Below are positions 26,346 to 34,993 of a stretch of 64,000 nt of DNA, in pieces; position 1 is the stretch's first letter, and the number at the start of each line of letters is the position of its first letter. Made by a program: the position numbers and the translations under genes. The stretch is from Hoeflea sp038900095 (GTDB taxonomy: Bacteria; Pseudomonadota; Alphaproteobacteria; Rhizobiales; Rhizobiaceae), in NCBI RefSeq assembly GCF_038900095.1, contig NZ_JBBMQQ010000001.1, positions 434,001-498,000 on the forward strand. Direction: 5' to 3'. A model generated the notes under the pieces. It was not told the DNA's origin and did no database searches. It saw nothing but the letters and a program-made list of their open reading frames with translations.

Positions 26346-27107
26346 ATGCAGGAACTGATGGGACATCATGCGATCGTTACCGGCGCCGGATCGGGCGCCG
26401 GCGAGGCGATTGCACTGGCGCTGGCGGGCAAGGGCGCCCGCGTTACCGCAATCGGCCGGCGGCTGGCGCCGCTGGAAGCGTTGAGCGCACAGGATGACCG
26501 CATCGTCGCGATTTCCGCCGATGTCACGGACGCGGAGGCCATGGCCGGCGCAATTGCGGAAGCGGTCGAGAAGAACGGGGCGCCGACCATTGTCATTGCC
26601 AATGCCGGATATTCTGAAAGCGCGCCGTTCCACCGCACCGATGCGGCTTTGTTCCAGGCAACGCTGGATGTCAATTTGACCGGCGTTTTCAATACCTTCC
26701 AGGCAGCTTTCGCGAAAATGAACCGGACGCAACCCGGCCGCATGATCGCCATTGCGTCAACCGCCGGATTGAAGGGCTACAGCTATGTCAGCGCCTATTG
26801 CGCGGCCAAGCACGGGGTTGTTGGCCTGGTGCGCAGCCTGGCGCAGGAGCTTGCCCGGACCGGAGTGACGGTCAACGCCGTGTGTCCGGGGTTCACAGAC
26901 ACGCCTATGTTGCATCGCTCGATTGACAACATCGTCGAAAAAACCGGACGATCACGCGAGGAAGCGGAAGCATCGCTGCGGGATGTCAATCCGCAGGGCC
27001 GGTTCATCCAGCCCGAGGAGATTGCCGAAACGGTGTTGTGGCTTTGCAGTGACGCGGCGGTTTCCGTGACCGGTCAGGCTATTTCGCTATCGGGGGGTGA
27101 GACATGA
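26346..27107 (+). CDS. short-chain dehydrogenase/reductase of the anthranilyl-CoA operon
   Basis: 253 residues of classical SDR type: GAGSGAG cofactor site (13-19), NAG (86-88), catalytic Ser138, Tyr151 and Lys155 (YCAAK). It starts 2 bp after abmA and overlaps marR by 4 bp. After ring hydroxylation and reduction, such an enzyme can act as a 3-hydroxyacyl-CoA or ring-alcohol dehydrogenase in the beta-oxidation-like part of the pathway. Which intermediate it handles is not established. Confidence 0.88.
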   Translation: MQELMGHHAIVTGAGSGAGEAIALALAGKGARVTAIGRRLAPLEALSAQDDRIVAISADVTDAEAMAGAIAEAVEKNGAPTIVIANAGYSESAPFHRTDAALFQATLDVNLTGVFNTFQAAFAKMNRTQPGRMIAIASTAGLKGYSYVSAYCAAKHGVVGLVRSLAQELARTGVTVNAVCPGFTDTPMLHRSIDNIVEKTGRSREEAEASLRDVNPQGRFIQPEEIAETVLWLCSDAAVSVTGQAISLSGGET

Positions 27108-27604
27108 GTGACAAACTGGCAGCACAACCGGGCATGGCCGGTACCAGCATGAATGATGCCGCGGCTTCAAAGGCGAGGTTGCGGCTTTGGCTGAAGCTGC
27201 TCAAGGCGACCAAGCATGTCGAGGCCGAGTTGCGCGAGAATTTCCGCACCGGTTTTGACACCACGCTGCCGCGTTTCGATGTCATGGCGGCACTTTACCG
27301 GGCAGAGCAGGGCCTGAAGATGAGTGAGCTGTCGAGCGTGCTCAGGGTTTCCAACGGCAACGTGACCGGCATCGTCGACCGGCTGGTGGATGACGGAATC
27401 CTGGTGCGGATACCGGTGGACAATGACCGCCGTGCGACAACCGTGCGGCTTACCAATGCGGGCCGCGAACAGTTCGAGGCGATGGCGGCCAGTCATGAGG
27501 CGTGGATCGACACTCTGCTCGATGGCATCGATGTCAACGAAGTGCAGCACCTGTCTGACCAACTCGAATGCATCGCCCGCAAGAGCACCAAGGGAGAGGA
27601 CTGA
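27104..27604 (+). CDS. MarR-family regulator of the anthranilyl-CoA operon
   Basis: 166 residues. The MarR winged helix is visible as LKMSELSSVLRVSNGNVTGIVDRLVDDGILVR, followed by the wing DNDRRATTVRLTNAG. A ~20-residue non-conserved N-terminal tail precedes it. It is embedded as the third gene, coupled to the SDR (4-bp overlap). It is a likely autoregulator that binds the palindrome at 23969 and is released by a pathway CoA ester, as seen in other MarR-controlled aromatic-CoA operons. The ligand is unknown. Confidence 0.9.
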   Translation: MSDKLAAQPGMAGTSMNDAAASKARLRLWLKLLKATKHVEAELRENFRTGFDTTLPRFDVMAALYRAEQGLKMSELSSVLRVSNGNVTGIVDRLVDDGILVRIPVDNDRRATTVRLTNAGREQFEAMAASHEAWIDTLLDGIDVNEVQHLSDQLECIARKSTKGED

Positions 27605-27607
27605 ACC

Positions 27608-28411
27608 ATGTCGACCGACGCACCCGTCAATTTCCGACTGACACTGACCGACGGCATCGCCGAGGTCTCGCTGGACCGGCCGGAGAAGAAGAACCCGCTG
27701 ACATTTGAAAGCTATGCAGAGTTGCGTGACTGGTTTCGCGGACTGGTCTACCGGGATGACGTCAAGGTTGTGATCTTCGGCTCCAACGGCGGCAATTTCT
27801 GCTCGGGCGGTGATGTCTTCGAAATCATCGGTCCGCTTCTCGACAAGGACATGAAGGGCTTGCTCGAATTCACCCGGATGACCGGCGACCTGGTCAAGGC
27901 GATTGTCGGTTGCGGCAAGCCGGTGATTGCGGCGGTTGACGGTGTCTGCGCCGGAGCTGGCGCGATCATCGCCATGTGCAGCGATCTGCGGATTGCCACC
28001 CCGGAAGCCAAGACCGCGTTCCTGTTCAACCGTGTCGGCCTTGCGGGCTGCGACATGGGCGCTTGCGCCATCCTGCCGCGCATCATCGGGCAGGGCCGGG
28101 CGGCTGACCTGCTCTACACCGGACGCTCGATGAGCGCCGACGAAGGCGAACGCTGGGGCTTTTACAATCGCGTTGTTGCTGCCGAAGAGATTGACGCGGA
28201 AGCGCGCAAGCTCGCCAAGCGGATTGCCGACGGGCCGACATTCGCCAACATGATGACCAAGACCATGCTGGCGCAGGAATGGAACATGGGCATCGAACAG
28301 GCCATCGAGGCCGAGGCGCAGGCGCAGGCGATCTGCATGCAGACCCAGGACTTCCGCCGCGCCTATGAAGCCTTTGCCGCGAAACAGAAACCCGTATTCG
28401 AGGGCAACTGA
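27608..28411 (+). CDS. enoyl-CoA hydratase/isomerase-family protein
   Basis: 267 residues of the crotonase fold: oxyanion-hole segments FGSNGGNFCSGGD (57-69) and VDGVCAGAGAIIAM (110-123). The region that normally holds the two catalytic Glu residues reads FLFNRVGLAGCDMGACAILPR here, with neither Glu in place and a Cys-Asp pair instead. It is therefore probably a specialised crotonase, for instance a ring hydrolase or a hydratase on the 2-amino-5-oxocyclohexene-carbonyl-CoA type intermediate, and not a standard fatty acid enzyme. It overlaps the acyl-CoA dehydrogenase start by 1 bp. Confidence 0.87.
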   Translation: MSTDAPVNFRLTLTDGIAEVSLDRPEKKNPLTFESYAELRDWFRGLVYRDDVKVVIFGSNGGNFCSGGDVFEIIGPLLDKDMKGLLEFTRMTGDLVKAIVGCGKPVIAAVDGVCAGAGAIIAMCSDLRIATPEAKTAFLFNRVGLAGCDMGACAILPRIIGQGRAADLLYTGRSMSADEGERWGFYNRVVAAEEIDAEARKLAKRIADGPTFANMMTKTMLAQEWNMGIEQAIEAEAQAQAICMQTQDFRRAYEAFAAKQKPVFEGN

Positions 28412-29577
28412 TGTCTGACCGCAGCTTCCTTCAGTGGCCGTTTTTCGATGAAACCCACCGTGATCTGGCCGATCGTGTCGATGCCTGGGCCGCGAAAGAA
28501 CTGGCCGATCTCGACCATTCCAATGTCGACGAGACCTGCAAGGCGCTGGTCAAGGCGCTGGGCGATGCGGGCTGGCTGAAGCTCTCGGCGGTTGATCCGG
28601 CAAACGAGGCGTCGAAAATCGATGTTCGCAGCCTGTGCATCATGCGCGAAACCCTGGCGCGGCATGACGGGCTGGCCGACTTTGCCTTTGCCATGCAGGG
28701 GCTCGGGACCGGCTGCATTTCGCTGTTTGGCACTTCGGAGCAGAAAACCGAGTGGCTGACTAGGACCCGTGCGGGCGAGGCCCTGTCGGCCTTCGCGCTG
28801 TCGGAGCCTGCCTCCGGTTCCGATGTCGCCAACATGGCGATGACCGCGGTCCGCGACGGCGATGACTATGTTCTCAATGGCGAGAAGACCTGGATCTCGA
28901 ATGGCGGCATTGCCGATGTCTACTGCGTCTTCGCGCGCACCGGTGAGGCGCCCGGCGCCAAGGGATTGTCGGTGTTCATCGTGCCCGCAGACACGCCGGG
29001 CCTGGAAATAGCCGAACGGCTGGAAGTTGTCGCACCGCATCCGCTGGCGCGGCTGGCCTTCAAGGACTGCCGCATCCCGGCCTCGGCGATGATCGGCAAT
29101 CCGGGCGACGGGTTCCGCATCGCCATGTCGGTGCTTGATGTGTTTCGCTCGACCGTTGCTGCCGCGGCATTGGGCTTTGCCCGCCGCGCGCTTGACGAAA
29201 GCTTGAGCCGCGTCAGCGAGCGGCAGTTGTTCGGCGCGCCGATGAGCGATCTGCAGATGGTGCAGGGCCACATTGCCGACATGGCGCTCGACGTCGATGC
29301 GGCTGCATTGCTGGTCTATCGCGCAGCCTGGCTCAAGGACCAGGGCGCGCCGCGGGTCAGCCGCGAGGCGGCGATGGCGAAACTCTATGCCACCGACCAT
29401 GCGCAGGACGTGATCGACAAGGCGGTTCAGCTGCATGGCGGCGACGGGGTGCGCAAGGGACACATTGTTGAAAGTCTCTACCGCGAGATCCGGGCGCTGA
29501 GGATCTATGAAGGCGCGTCGGACGTGCAGAAGGTCGTGATCGCACGGCAGACATTGGCCAATTCGAAAGGGGTTTAA
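28411..29577 (+). CDS. acyl-CoA dehydrogenase of the anthranilyl-CoA operon
   Basis: 388 residues with the full family layout: N-terminal helical domain, middle strand domain with FALSEPASGSDVANM and NGEKTWISNGG, and C-terminal helices ending in LHGGDGVRKGHIVESLYREIRALRIYEGASDVQK. The Glu of YEGASDVQK lies at the usual catalytic base position. It oxidises an alicyclic or ring-opened acyl-CoA, passing electrons to ETF. Its start overlaps the crotonase stop and it ends 1 bp before the ligase start. Confidence 0.92.
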   Translation: MSDRSFLQWPFFDETHRDLADRVDAWAAKELADLDHSNVDETCKALVKALGDAGWLKLSAVDPANEASKIDVRSLCIMRETLARHDGLADFAFAMQGLGTGCISLFGTSEQKTEWLTRTRAGEALSAFALSEPASGSDVANMAMTAVRDGDDYVLNGEKTWISNGGIADVYCVFARTGEAPGAKGLSVFIVPADTPGLEIAERLEVVAPHPLARLAFKDCRIPASAMIGNPGDGFRIAMSVLDVFRSTVAAAALGFARRALDESLSRVSERQLFGAPMSDLQMVQGHIADMALDVDAAALLVYRAAWLKDQGAPRVSREAAMAKLYATDHAQDVIDKAVQLHGGDGVRKGHIVESLYREIRALRIYEGASDVQKVVIARQTLANSKGV

Positions 29578-29578
29578 A

Positions 29579-31207
29579 GTGCTGGGACCATCGGGACATA
29601 TCGATACGTTCACACGGGATAATCTGCCGCCGCTCGAGCAATGGCCGGAGCTTCATCTCGAAGGTTTCGAGTACCCCGAGTGGCTCAACTGCGGCTATGA
29701 GCTGACCGATGCGATGGTGGCCAAGGGCTTTGGCGACCACACGGCACTGATCGGAAATGGCCGGATCAGGACCTACAAGGAACTGACCGACTGGACCAAC
29801 CGGATCGCCCATGTTCTGGTTGAGGATTACGGCGTCAAGCCGGGCAACCGGATCCTGATCCGCTCGGCCAACAATCCGGCGATGGTGGCGGTGTGGCTCG
29901 CGGCAACCAAGGCGGGGGCGGTGGTGGTCAACACCATGCCTATGCTGCGCGCCGTCGAGCTTGGCAAGATCGCCGACAAGGCGGAGATCTCGCTTGCGCT
30001 GTGCGACACGCGGCTGATGGACGAGATGGTTGCCTGTGCCAAGGAAAACAAGTTTCTGAACAAGGTGGTGGGCTTCGATGGCACCGCCAATCATGATGCG
30101 GAACTCGACCGGTTGGCGCTGTCGAAACCGGTGCGCTTTGAAACGGTGAAGACAGGCCGTGACGATGTTGCGCTGCTGGGCTTCACCTCCGGCACGACGG
30201 GCATGCCGAAGGCGACGATGCATTTTCATCGCGACATGCTGATCATTGCCGACGGCTATGCCAGGGAAGTGCTCGGCGTGACGCCGGAGGACGTGTTCAT
30301 CGGCTCGCCGCCGCTGGCCTTCACCTTCGGGCTCGGTGGTCTGGCGGTGTTCCCGCTGCGCTTTGGTGCGGCGGCAGCGCTGCTTGAGCAGGCGACGCCG
30401 GCCAACATGGTCGAAATCATCCAGAACCACAAGGCGACGGTTTGCTTTACTGCGCCAACCGCCTATCGCGCCATGCTGGCGGCGATGGAGGAGGGGGCGG
30501 ACCTGTCTTCGCTGCGCGCTGCGGTGTCGGCCGGGGAAACGCTTCCGGGCCCGGTCTACGACCAGTGGATGGCCAAGACCGGCAAGCCGATGCTTGACGG
30601 TATCGGCGCCACCGAGATGCTCCACATCTTCATCTCCAACCGGTTCGAGAATTCGAAGGCTGCCTGCACCGGACTGCCGGTGACTGGCTATGAGGCGCGG
30701 ATCGTCGATGAAAACATGAATGATGTGCCGCGTGGCGAAGTCGGACGGCTGGCTGTGCGCGGCCCGACCGGATGCCGCTACCTTGCCGATGCCGAGCAGC
30801 AGCAGAAATATGTCCGCAATGGCTGGAACCTGACCGGAGATTCCTTCACCCAGGATGCGGATGGGTTCTTCCACTTCGCGGCCCGTTCGGACGACATGAT
30901 CATTTCCGCCGGCTACAACATAGCCGGACCGGAGGTCGAGGCGGCGCTTCTTGCGCATTCCGATGTTGCCGAATGCGCTGTCGTCGGCGTGCCCGATGAA
31001 GCGCGCGGGCAGATCGTCCAGGCGCATGTTGTGCTCAACGCCGGTGTTGCCGCAGACGAGATGACCACCAAGCGGTTGCAGGATCACGTCAAGGCGGTGA
31101 TCGCGCCTTACAAGTATCCACGGTCGATCATCTTCTGTGACACGTTGCCCAAAACCCAGACCGGCAAGATCCAGCGTTTCAGGCTCCGCCCCGGCGACGA
31201 CGCCTGA
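29579..31207 (+). CDS. abmG: 2-aminobenzoate-CoA ligase
   Basis: 542 residues of the AMP-forming ligase family, benzoate-CoA ligase branch: P-loop FTSGTTGMPK (202-211), GIGATEMLHIF, the hinge SDDMIISAGYNIAGPEVE, and the catalytic Lys530 in PKTQTGKIQRF. It activates anthranilate to 2-aminobenzoyl-CoA with ATP and CoA in the cytoplasm, supplying the substrate of AbmA; kynureninase two genes downstream makes the anthranilate. The start is a GTG at 29579, one base after the preceding stop. Substrate choice rests on context; benzoate or salicylate ligase is the alternative. Confidence 0.85.
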   Translation: MLGPSGHIDTFTRDNLPPLEQWPELHLEGFEYPEWLNCGYELTDAMVAKGFGDHTALIGNGRIRTYKELTDWTNRIAHVLVEDYGVKPGNRILIRSANNPAMVAVWLAATKAGAVVVNTMPMLRAVELGKIADKAEISLALCDTRLMDEMVACAKENKFLNKVVGFDGTANHDAELDRLALSKPVRFETVKTGRDDVALLGFTSGTTGMPKATMHFHRDMLIIADGYAREVLGVTPEDVFIGSPPLAFTFGLGGLAVFPLRFGAAAALLEQATPANMVEIIQNHKATVCFTAPTAYRAMLAAMEEGADLSSLRAAVSAGETLPGPVYDQWMAKTGKPMLDGIGATEMLHIFISNRFENSKAACTGLPVTGYEARIVDENMNDVPRGEVGRLAVRGPTGCRYLADAEQQQKYVRNGWNLTGDSFTQDADGFFHFAARSDDMIISAGYNIAGPEVEAALLAHSDVAECAVVGVPDEARGQIVQAHVVLNAGVAADEMTTKRLQDHVKAVIAPYKYPRSIIFCDTLPKTQTGKIQRFRLRPGDDA

Positions 31208-31244
31208 GCCAGGCCTTCCCAAGACTTAAACGAGGAATTTCATC

Positions 31245-31655
31245 ATGATAGAACCAGTCAATCCACCGGATTGGGAGAAGCCGAAGGGCTACGCAAACGG
31301 CATGCTGGTCGACGGTACACGGCTTTACACCGGCGGCCAGATCGGCTGGAACAAGGATCAGGTGTTCGAGCACCTCGATTTCGTTGGTCAGCTCGAGCAG
31401 ACGCTCGCCAACATTGTCTCCATCGTGCACGCGGCCGGTGGCGAGGTCAGCGACATCGTGCGGCTGACCTGGTTCATCACCGACAAGAAGGAATACATGG
31501 CCCGCCAGAAGGAAGTCGGCGCAGCCTACCGCAAGGTCATGGGCCGGCATTTCCCGTCTATGTCGGTGATCGTGGTCGCCGGCCTGATCGAGGATGAAGC
31601 AATGGTCGAGATCGAAGCGACGGCGGAAATCGGCAAGTCGGCGAAGGGCGCGTGA
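31245..31655 (+). CDS. RidA-like protein lacking the usual catalytic Arg
   Basis: 136 residues of the YjgF/RidA fold (LYTGGQIGWNKD, QTLANIVSIVHAAGG, MVEIEATAEI). RidA proteins hydrolyse enamine/imine intermediates to ketones and ammonia. The Arg that anchors the carboxylate in true RidA (in the P-x-R-S motif) is Met106 here (FPSMSVIVVAG), so it probably belongs to another Rid subgroup. Between abmG and kynU, it may deaminate the 2-amino-enoyl-CoA ring product of AbmA, releasing ammonia, or act on aminoacrylate. CGAGGA precedes the ATG. Confidence 0.88.
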   Translation: MIEPVNPPDWEKPKGYANGMLVDGTRLYTGGQIGWNKDQVFEHLDFVGQLEQTLANIVSIVHAAGGEVSDIVRLTWFITDKKEYMARQKEVGAAYRKVMGRHFPSMSVIVVAGLIEDEAMVEIEATAEIGKSAKGA

Positions 31656-31659
31656 GATC

Positions 31660-32853
31660 ATGAGCAGCTTCCAGACACGGCGACATTTGTTCGAGATGCC
31701 GGAAGGGATCACCTATCTCGACGGCAACTCGCTCGGGCCGATGCCCAAAACCGCCGTCGAACGGGCCAGGACGACGATGGCTGACCAGTGGGGCCCGATG
31801 CTGATCACCGGCTGGAACAAGGCCAGGTGGATGGAGCTTCCGGGACGTCTGGGAGACCGGATCGGCCGGCTGATCGGCGCACCCGCCGGTAGCACCGTTG
31901 TCGGCGACACGCTGTCGATCAAGGTTTACCAGGCCGTGGCTTCGGCGGTGGAGATGCGGCCCGGCCGCAAGATCGTGCTGTCGGACAACGGCAATTTCCC
32001 GTCTGACCTGTATATGGCCGACGGGTTGCTCAAGAGCCTGGGGCAGGGCCACGAGCTCAAGGTCGTCGATCCCGAAGCGGTCTCTGCCAACATCACCGAA
32101 GATGTGGCTGCGGTGATGCTGACCCACGTCGACTACCGCACCGGCCGGGTGCATGACATGAAGGCGATCACCGAGAAGGCGCACGCCGCGGGCGCCATCA
32201 TGATCTGGGATCTGGCGCACTCCGCGGGCGCACTCCCGGTGGACCTGACCGGCTGCAATGCCGATATCGCCGTCGGCTGCACCTACAAATATCTCAATGG
32301 CGGTCCCGGCGCGCCGGGCTTCATCCATGTCCGTCCCGACCTGATCGACCAGGTCCGGCCGGCACTGTCGGGCTGGCTCGGGCATCAGGCGCCGTTTGCC
32401 TTCGATCTCGATTACCGTCCGGGCGAGGGCATCAGCCGGATGCGGGTCGGCACGCCGCCGGTGATCCAGATGGCCGTTCTCGACGCCGCGCTCGATGCCT
32501 TCGACGGTGTTGACATGGCCGATCTCCGCGCGCGCTCGATCGAACTCTCCGAGCAGTTCATTGCCGAGGTCGAAGCCGGCTGCAAGGCGGTGGAACTGGC
32601 CAGCCCGCGTGATCCGCATTCCCGGGGATCGCAGGTCTCATTCCGCTTTCACGAAGGCTATGCGGCGATGCAGGCGCTGATCGCTCGTGGCATCATCGGC
32701 GACTTCCGTGCGCCTGATATCATGCGTTTCGGTTTCTGCCCGCTCTACAACACGCGCGAAGAGGTCAGCCACGCTGCAGCGGCTGTCTGCGAAATCGTGG
32801 CGACCGGCGAGTGGGACCGGCCCGAATTCAAAGAACGGAAAGCTGTCACATGA
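31660..32853 (+). CDS. kynU: kynureninase
   Basis: 397 residues, PLP-dependent. It has YLDGNSLGPMP at the N-terminus, DLAHSAGALPVDL (Asp184 contacts the pyridine nitrogen), and the Schiff-base Lys210 in CTYKYLNGGPGAPGF; all are kynureninase hallmarks. It cleaves L-kynurenine to anthranilate and L-alanine. It starts 4 bp after the RidA-like gene and overlaps kynA by 4 bp. With no kynurenine 3-monooxygenase in the window, its product is taken by abmG, making this the anthranilate branch and not NAD synthesis. Confidence 0.95.
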   Translation: MSSFQTRRHLFEMPEGITYLDGNSLGPMPKTAVERARTTMADQWGPMLITGWNKARWMELPGRLGDRIGRLIGAPAGSTVVGDTLSIKVYQAVASAVEMRPGRKIVLSDNGNFPSDLYMADGLLKSLGQGHELKVVDPEAVSANITEDVAAVMLTHVDYRTGRVHDMKAITEKAHAAGAIMIWDLAHSAGALPVDLTGCNADIAVGCTYKYLNGGPGAPGFIHVRPDLIDQVRPALSGWLGHQAPFAFDLDYRPGEGISRMRVGTPPVIQMAVLDAALDAFDGVDMADLRARSIELSEQFIAEVEAGCKAVELASPRDPHSRGSQVSFRFHEGYAAMQALIARGIIGDFRAPDIMRFGFCPLYNTREEVSHAAAAVCEIVATGEWDRPEFKERKAVT

Positions 32854-33692
32854 GCGAGCCCCGGGACTACGATCCTTCCGCCGAAGGCGCGGAGATGAAT
32901 TTCGACGGGCGTATGTCCTATGGCGACTATCTGTGTCTCGACCAGGTTCTGTCGGCGCAGAAGCCGCGGACCGATGCACACGACGAAATGCTGTTCATCA
33001 TTCAGCACCAGACATCCGAATTGTGGATGCGGCTTGCGATCCATGAGATCATTGCAGCCCGTGCCGCAATCCGGGCGGACGAGTTGCAGCCGGCGATGAA
33101 GACGCTGGCGCGTGTGTCGCGTATTTTCGAACAGCTGAATTCTGCCTGGGACGTGCTCAGGACGATGACGCCGAGCGATTACACACATTTCCGCCGCAAG
33201 CTGGGACAATCCTCGGGGTTTCAGTCCTATCAGTACCGGATGATCGAATTTGCGCTCGGCAACCGCAATCACGCGATGATACGTCCGCATGCGCATGTTC
33301 CAGACGTGCTTGCGAAACTTGAAGCCGAGCTGAGCGAGCCGAGCCTCTACGACGAGGCCATCCGTCTGGCGGCACGGCGCGGGATTGCCATGCCCGAAGA
33401 GGTTCTCTCGCGTGATGTGCGCCACACCCACACGCTTCATGATGGCGTGACCGATGGCTGGAAAGTGATCTATGAAGCGCCCGAAACACACTGGGCGCTT
33501 TACGAGGTCGCCGAAAAACTGGTGGATCTGGAGGACTATTTCCGGCGCTGGCGGTTCAACCATGTCACCACGGTCGAGCGGGTGATCGGGCTCAAGCGCG
33601 GCACCGGCGGAACCGGCGGAACCAGCTATCTCCGGCGCATGCTCGACGTCGAGCTGTTTCCGGAATTGTGGCGGGTAAGGACCGAGCTATAG
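32850..33692 (+). CDS. kynA: tryptophan 2,3-dioxygenase
   Basis: 280 residues, all-helical haem dioxygenase. The signature IIQHQTSELWM (His53 at the active site), FRRKLGQSSGFQSYQYR for substrate carboxylate binding, haem ligand His238 in FNHVTTVERVIG, and the GTGGTGGTSYL loop are all present. It opens the indole ring of L-tryptophan to N-formylkynurenine with O2. It is the last gene of the abm-kyn operon, so the pathway's first enzyme is encoded last. The formamidase step is not in this operon; the cyclase at 14885 is the best candidate in the window. Confidence 0.96.
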   Translation: MSEPRDYDPSAEGAEMNFDGRMSYGDYLCLDQVLSAQKPRTDAHDEMLFIIQHQTSELWMRLAIHEIIAARAAIRADELQPAMKTLARVSRIFEQLNSAWDVLRTMTPSDYTHFRRKLGQSSGFQSYQYRMIEFALGNRNHAMIRPHAHVPDVLAKLEAELSEPSLYDEAIRLAARRGIAMPEEVLSRDVRHTHTLHDGVTDGWKVIYEAPETHWALYEVAEKLVDLEDYFRRWRFNHVTTVERVIGLKRGTGGTGGTSYLRRMLDVELFPELWRVRTEL

Positions 33693-33833
33693 ATCGGTGG
33701 GGCAGTTGTTTTAGCCTTGAAATATCCATGTGGTTCGATAGTCTTTGAAACCTGTTGAAATGCGTGGGTTTTTGCCATTTCCGGTGGGTGGCCCGTATAT
33801 GAAGACAGTGAGTTTTTGATTGGGGGAAACAGG

Positions 33834-34925
33834 TTGGATACGCGCGCAGAAATCAGGTTGCCTACTCGTGAACTCAGGGAAGACCTGCCGTTCTACACCA
33901 AGACGCTGAAAATGCGCCTCGACATGATCTACCCGGCGGACGATCCGGAAGTTGCAGTACTTTCTGGACATGGTCTGAGGATCCGCATCCAGAAGGACGC
34001 GCCGGAAGCGCCTGGAACGTTGCGCATCCTGACAGATGATCCCGATGGCTTTGCCGACGGCAAGCGTGAACTGGTTGCACCGAATGGCACCCGCATCGAG
34101 ATCGACGAACTCAACCCTCCGATGGTCCTGCCTCAGACCGAACATGCCTTCGTGGTGCGCCGTCTTGCCGACCAGGCACCGTGGGTTATCGGCCGGGCGG
34201 GCATGGAGTATCGCGACCTGATCCCGACCCGCCTCGGCGGTGCAATGATTGCCTCGCATATCCGTGTGCCCGACGGTCCGGTGCCTGATATGGTGCATTT
34301 CCACAAGGTCGGTTTTCAGCTGATTTTCTGCATCAGTGGCTGGGTTGACGTTCTGTACGAAGATCAGGGCGGAACCCGCCGGCTGACAGCCGGTGACTGC
34401 TTCATCCAGCCTCCGCAGATCCGCCACAAGGTGCTGCATGCGGCCGAGGGGATCGAGGTCATCGAGATCGGTGTTCCGGCCGAGCATGTCACCGAAATCG
34501 ATCACGCGATGGAATTGCCGACACCGCACGAACGGCCTGACCGGGAATGGGATGGCCAGCGTTTCGTCCACAGCCTGGCCAAGGACGGCGTTTTCAAGCC
34601 TTTCAGGATTCCGGGCTTTGAAGCCCGTGACACGACGATCAACGAAAACACCAAGGGCGTGGCATCAGTGATGGTGGCGCGGCCGACGGGCGCGCATTCC
34701 CCGGTCTGGACCCGGCACGAAGGCGACATCCTGTTCAATTTTGTCATGTCGGGAAGCATGATGCTGGAAGGCGAGGGCAAGGAACCCTACCGCCTTGAAA
34801 AAGGCGACGCTTTTGTCATTCCACCACGGATGGCAACACGCTACAGTGAGCCGAGCAACGATCTCGAACTGCTGGAAGTCTCGCTTCCGGGTTCGTTCGA
34901 AACAAAGGTTGTCGAAGAAATCTGA
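33834..34925 (+). CDS. VOC-like plus bicupin fusion protein, putative dioxygenase or isomerase
   Basis: 363 residues with an unusual order. Residues 1-90 resemble a single glyoxalase/VOC module (LPTRELREDLPFYTKTL, VAVLSGHGLRIRI). Residues ~130-215 are a cupin with probable metal ligands His155, His157, Gln162 and His198. Residues ~275-350 are a second cupin that has lost the motif-2 His. Bicupins of this kind include gentisate and other ring-cleaving dioxygenases. The start is TTG at 33834, since GGGGGA lies seven bases ahead and no ATG is available. It lies between kynA (141 bp) and the importer genes, so a role in aromatic or kynurenine metabolism is likely, but the reaction is unknown. Confidence 0.75.
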   Translation: MDTRAEIRLPTRELREDLPFYTKTLKMRLDMIYPADDPEVAVLSGHGLRIRIQKDAPEAPGTLRILTDDPDGFADGKRELVAPNGTRIEIDELNPPMVLPQTEHAFVVRRLADQAPWVIGRAGMEYRDLIPTRLGGAMIASHIRVPDGPVPDMVHFHKVGFQLIFCISGWVDVLYEDQGGTRRLTAGDCFIQPPQIRHKVLHAAEGIEVIEIGVPAEHVTEIDHAMELPTPHERPDREWDGQRFVHSLAKDGVFKPFRIPGFEARDTTINENTKGVASVMVARPTGAHSPVWTRHEGDILFNFVMSGSMMLEGEGKEPYRLEKGDAFVIPPRMATRYSEPSNDLELLEVSLPGSFETKVVEEI

Positions 34926-34993
34926 GCGGTTTTCATCAACGCCCGTGAGGCGCTCAATAACGCAGGGCACACAAATTAAATGGGAGCAGTACA

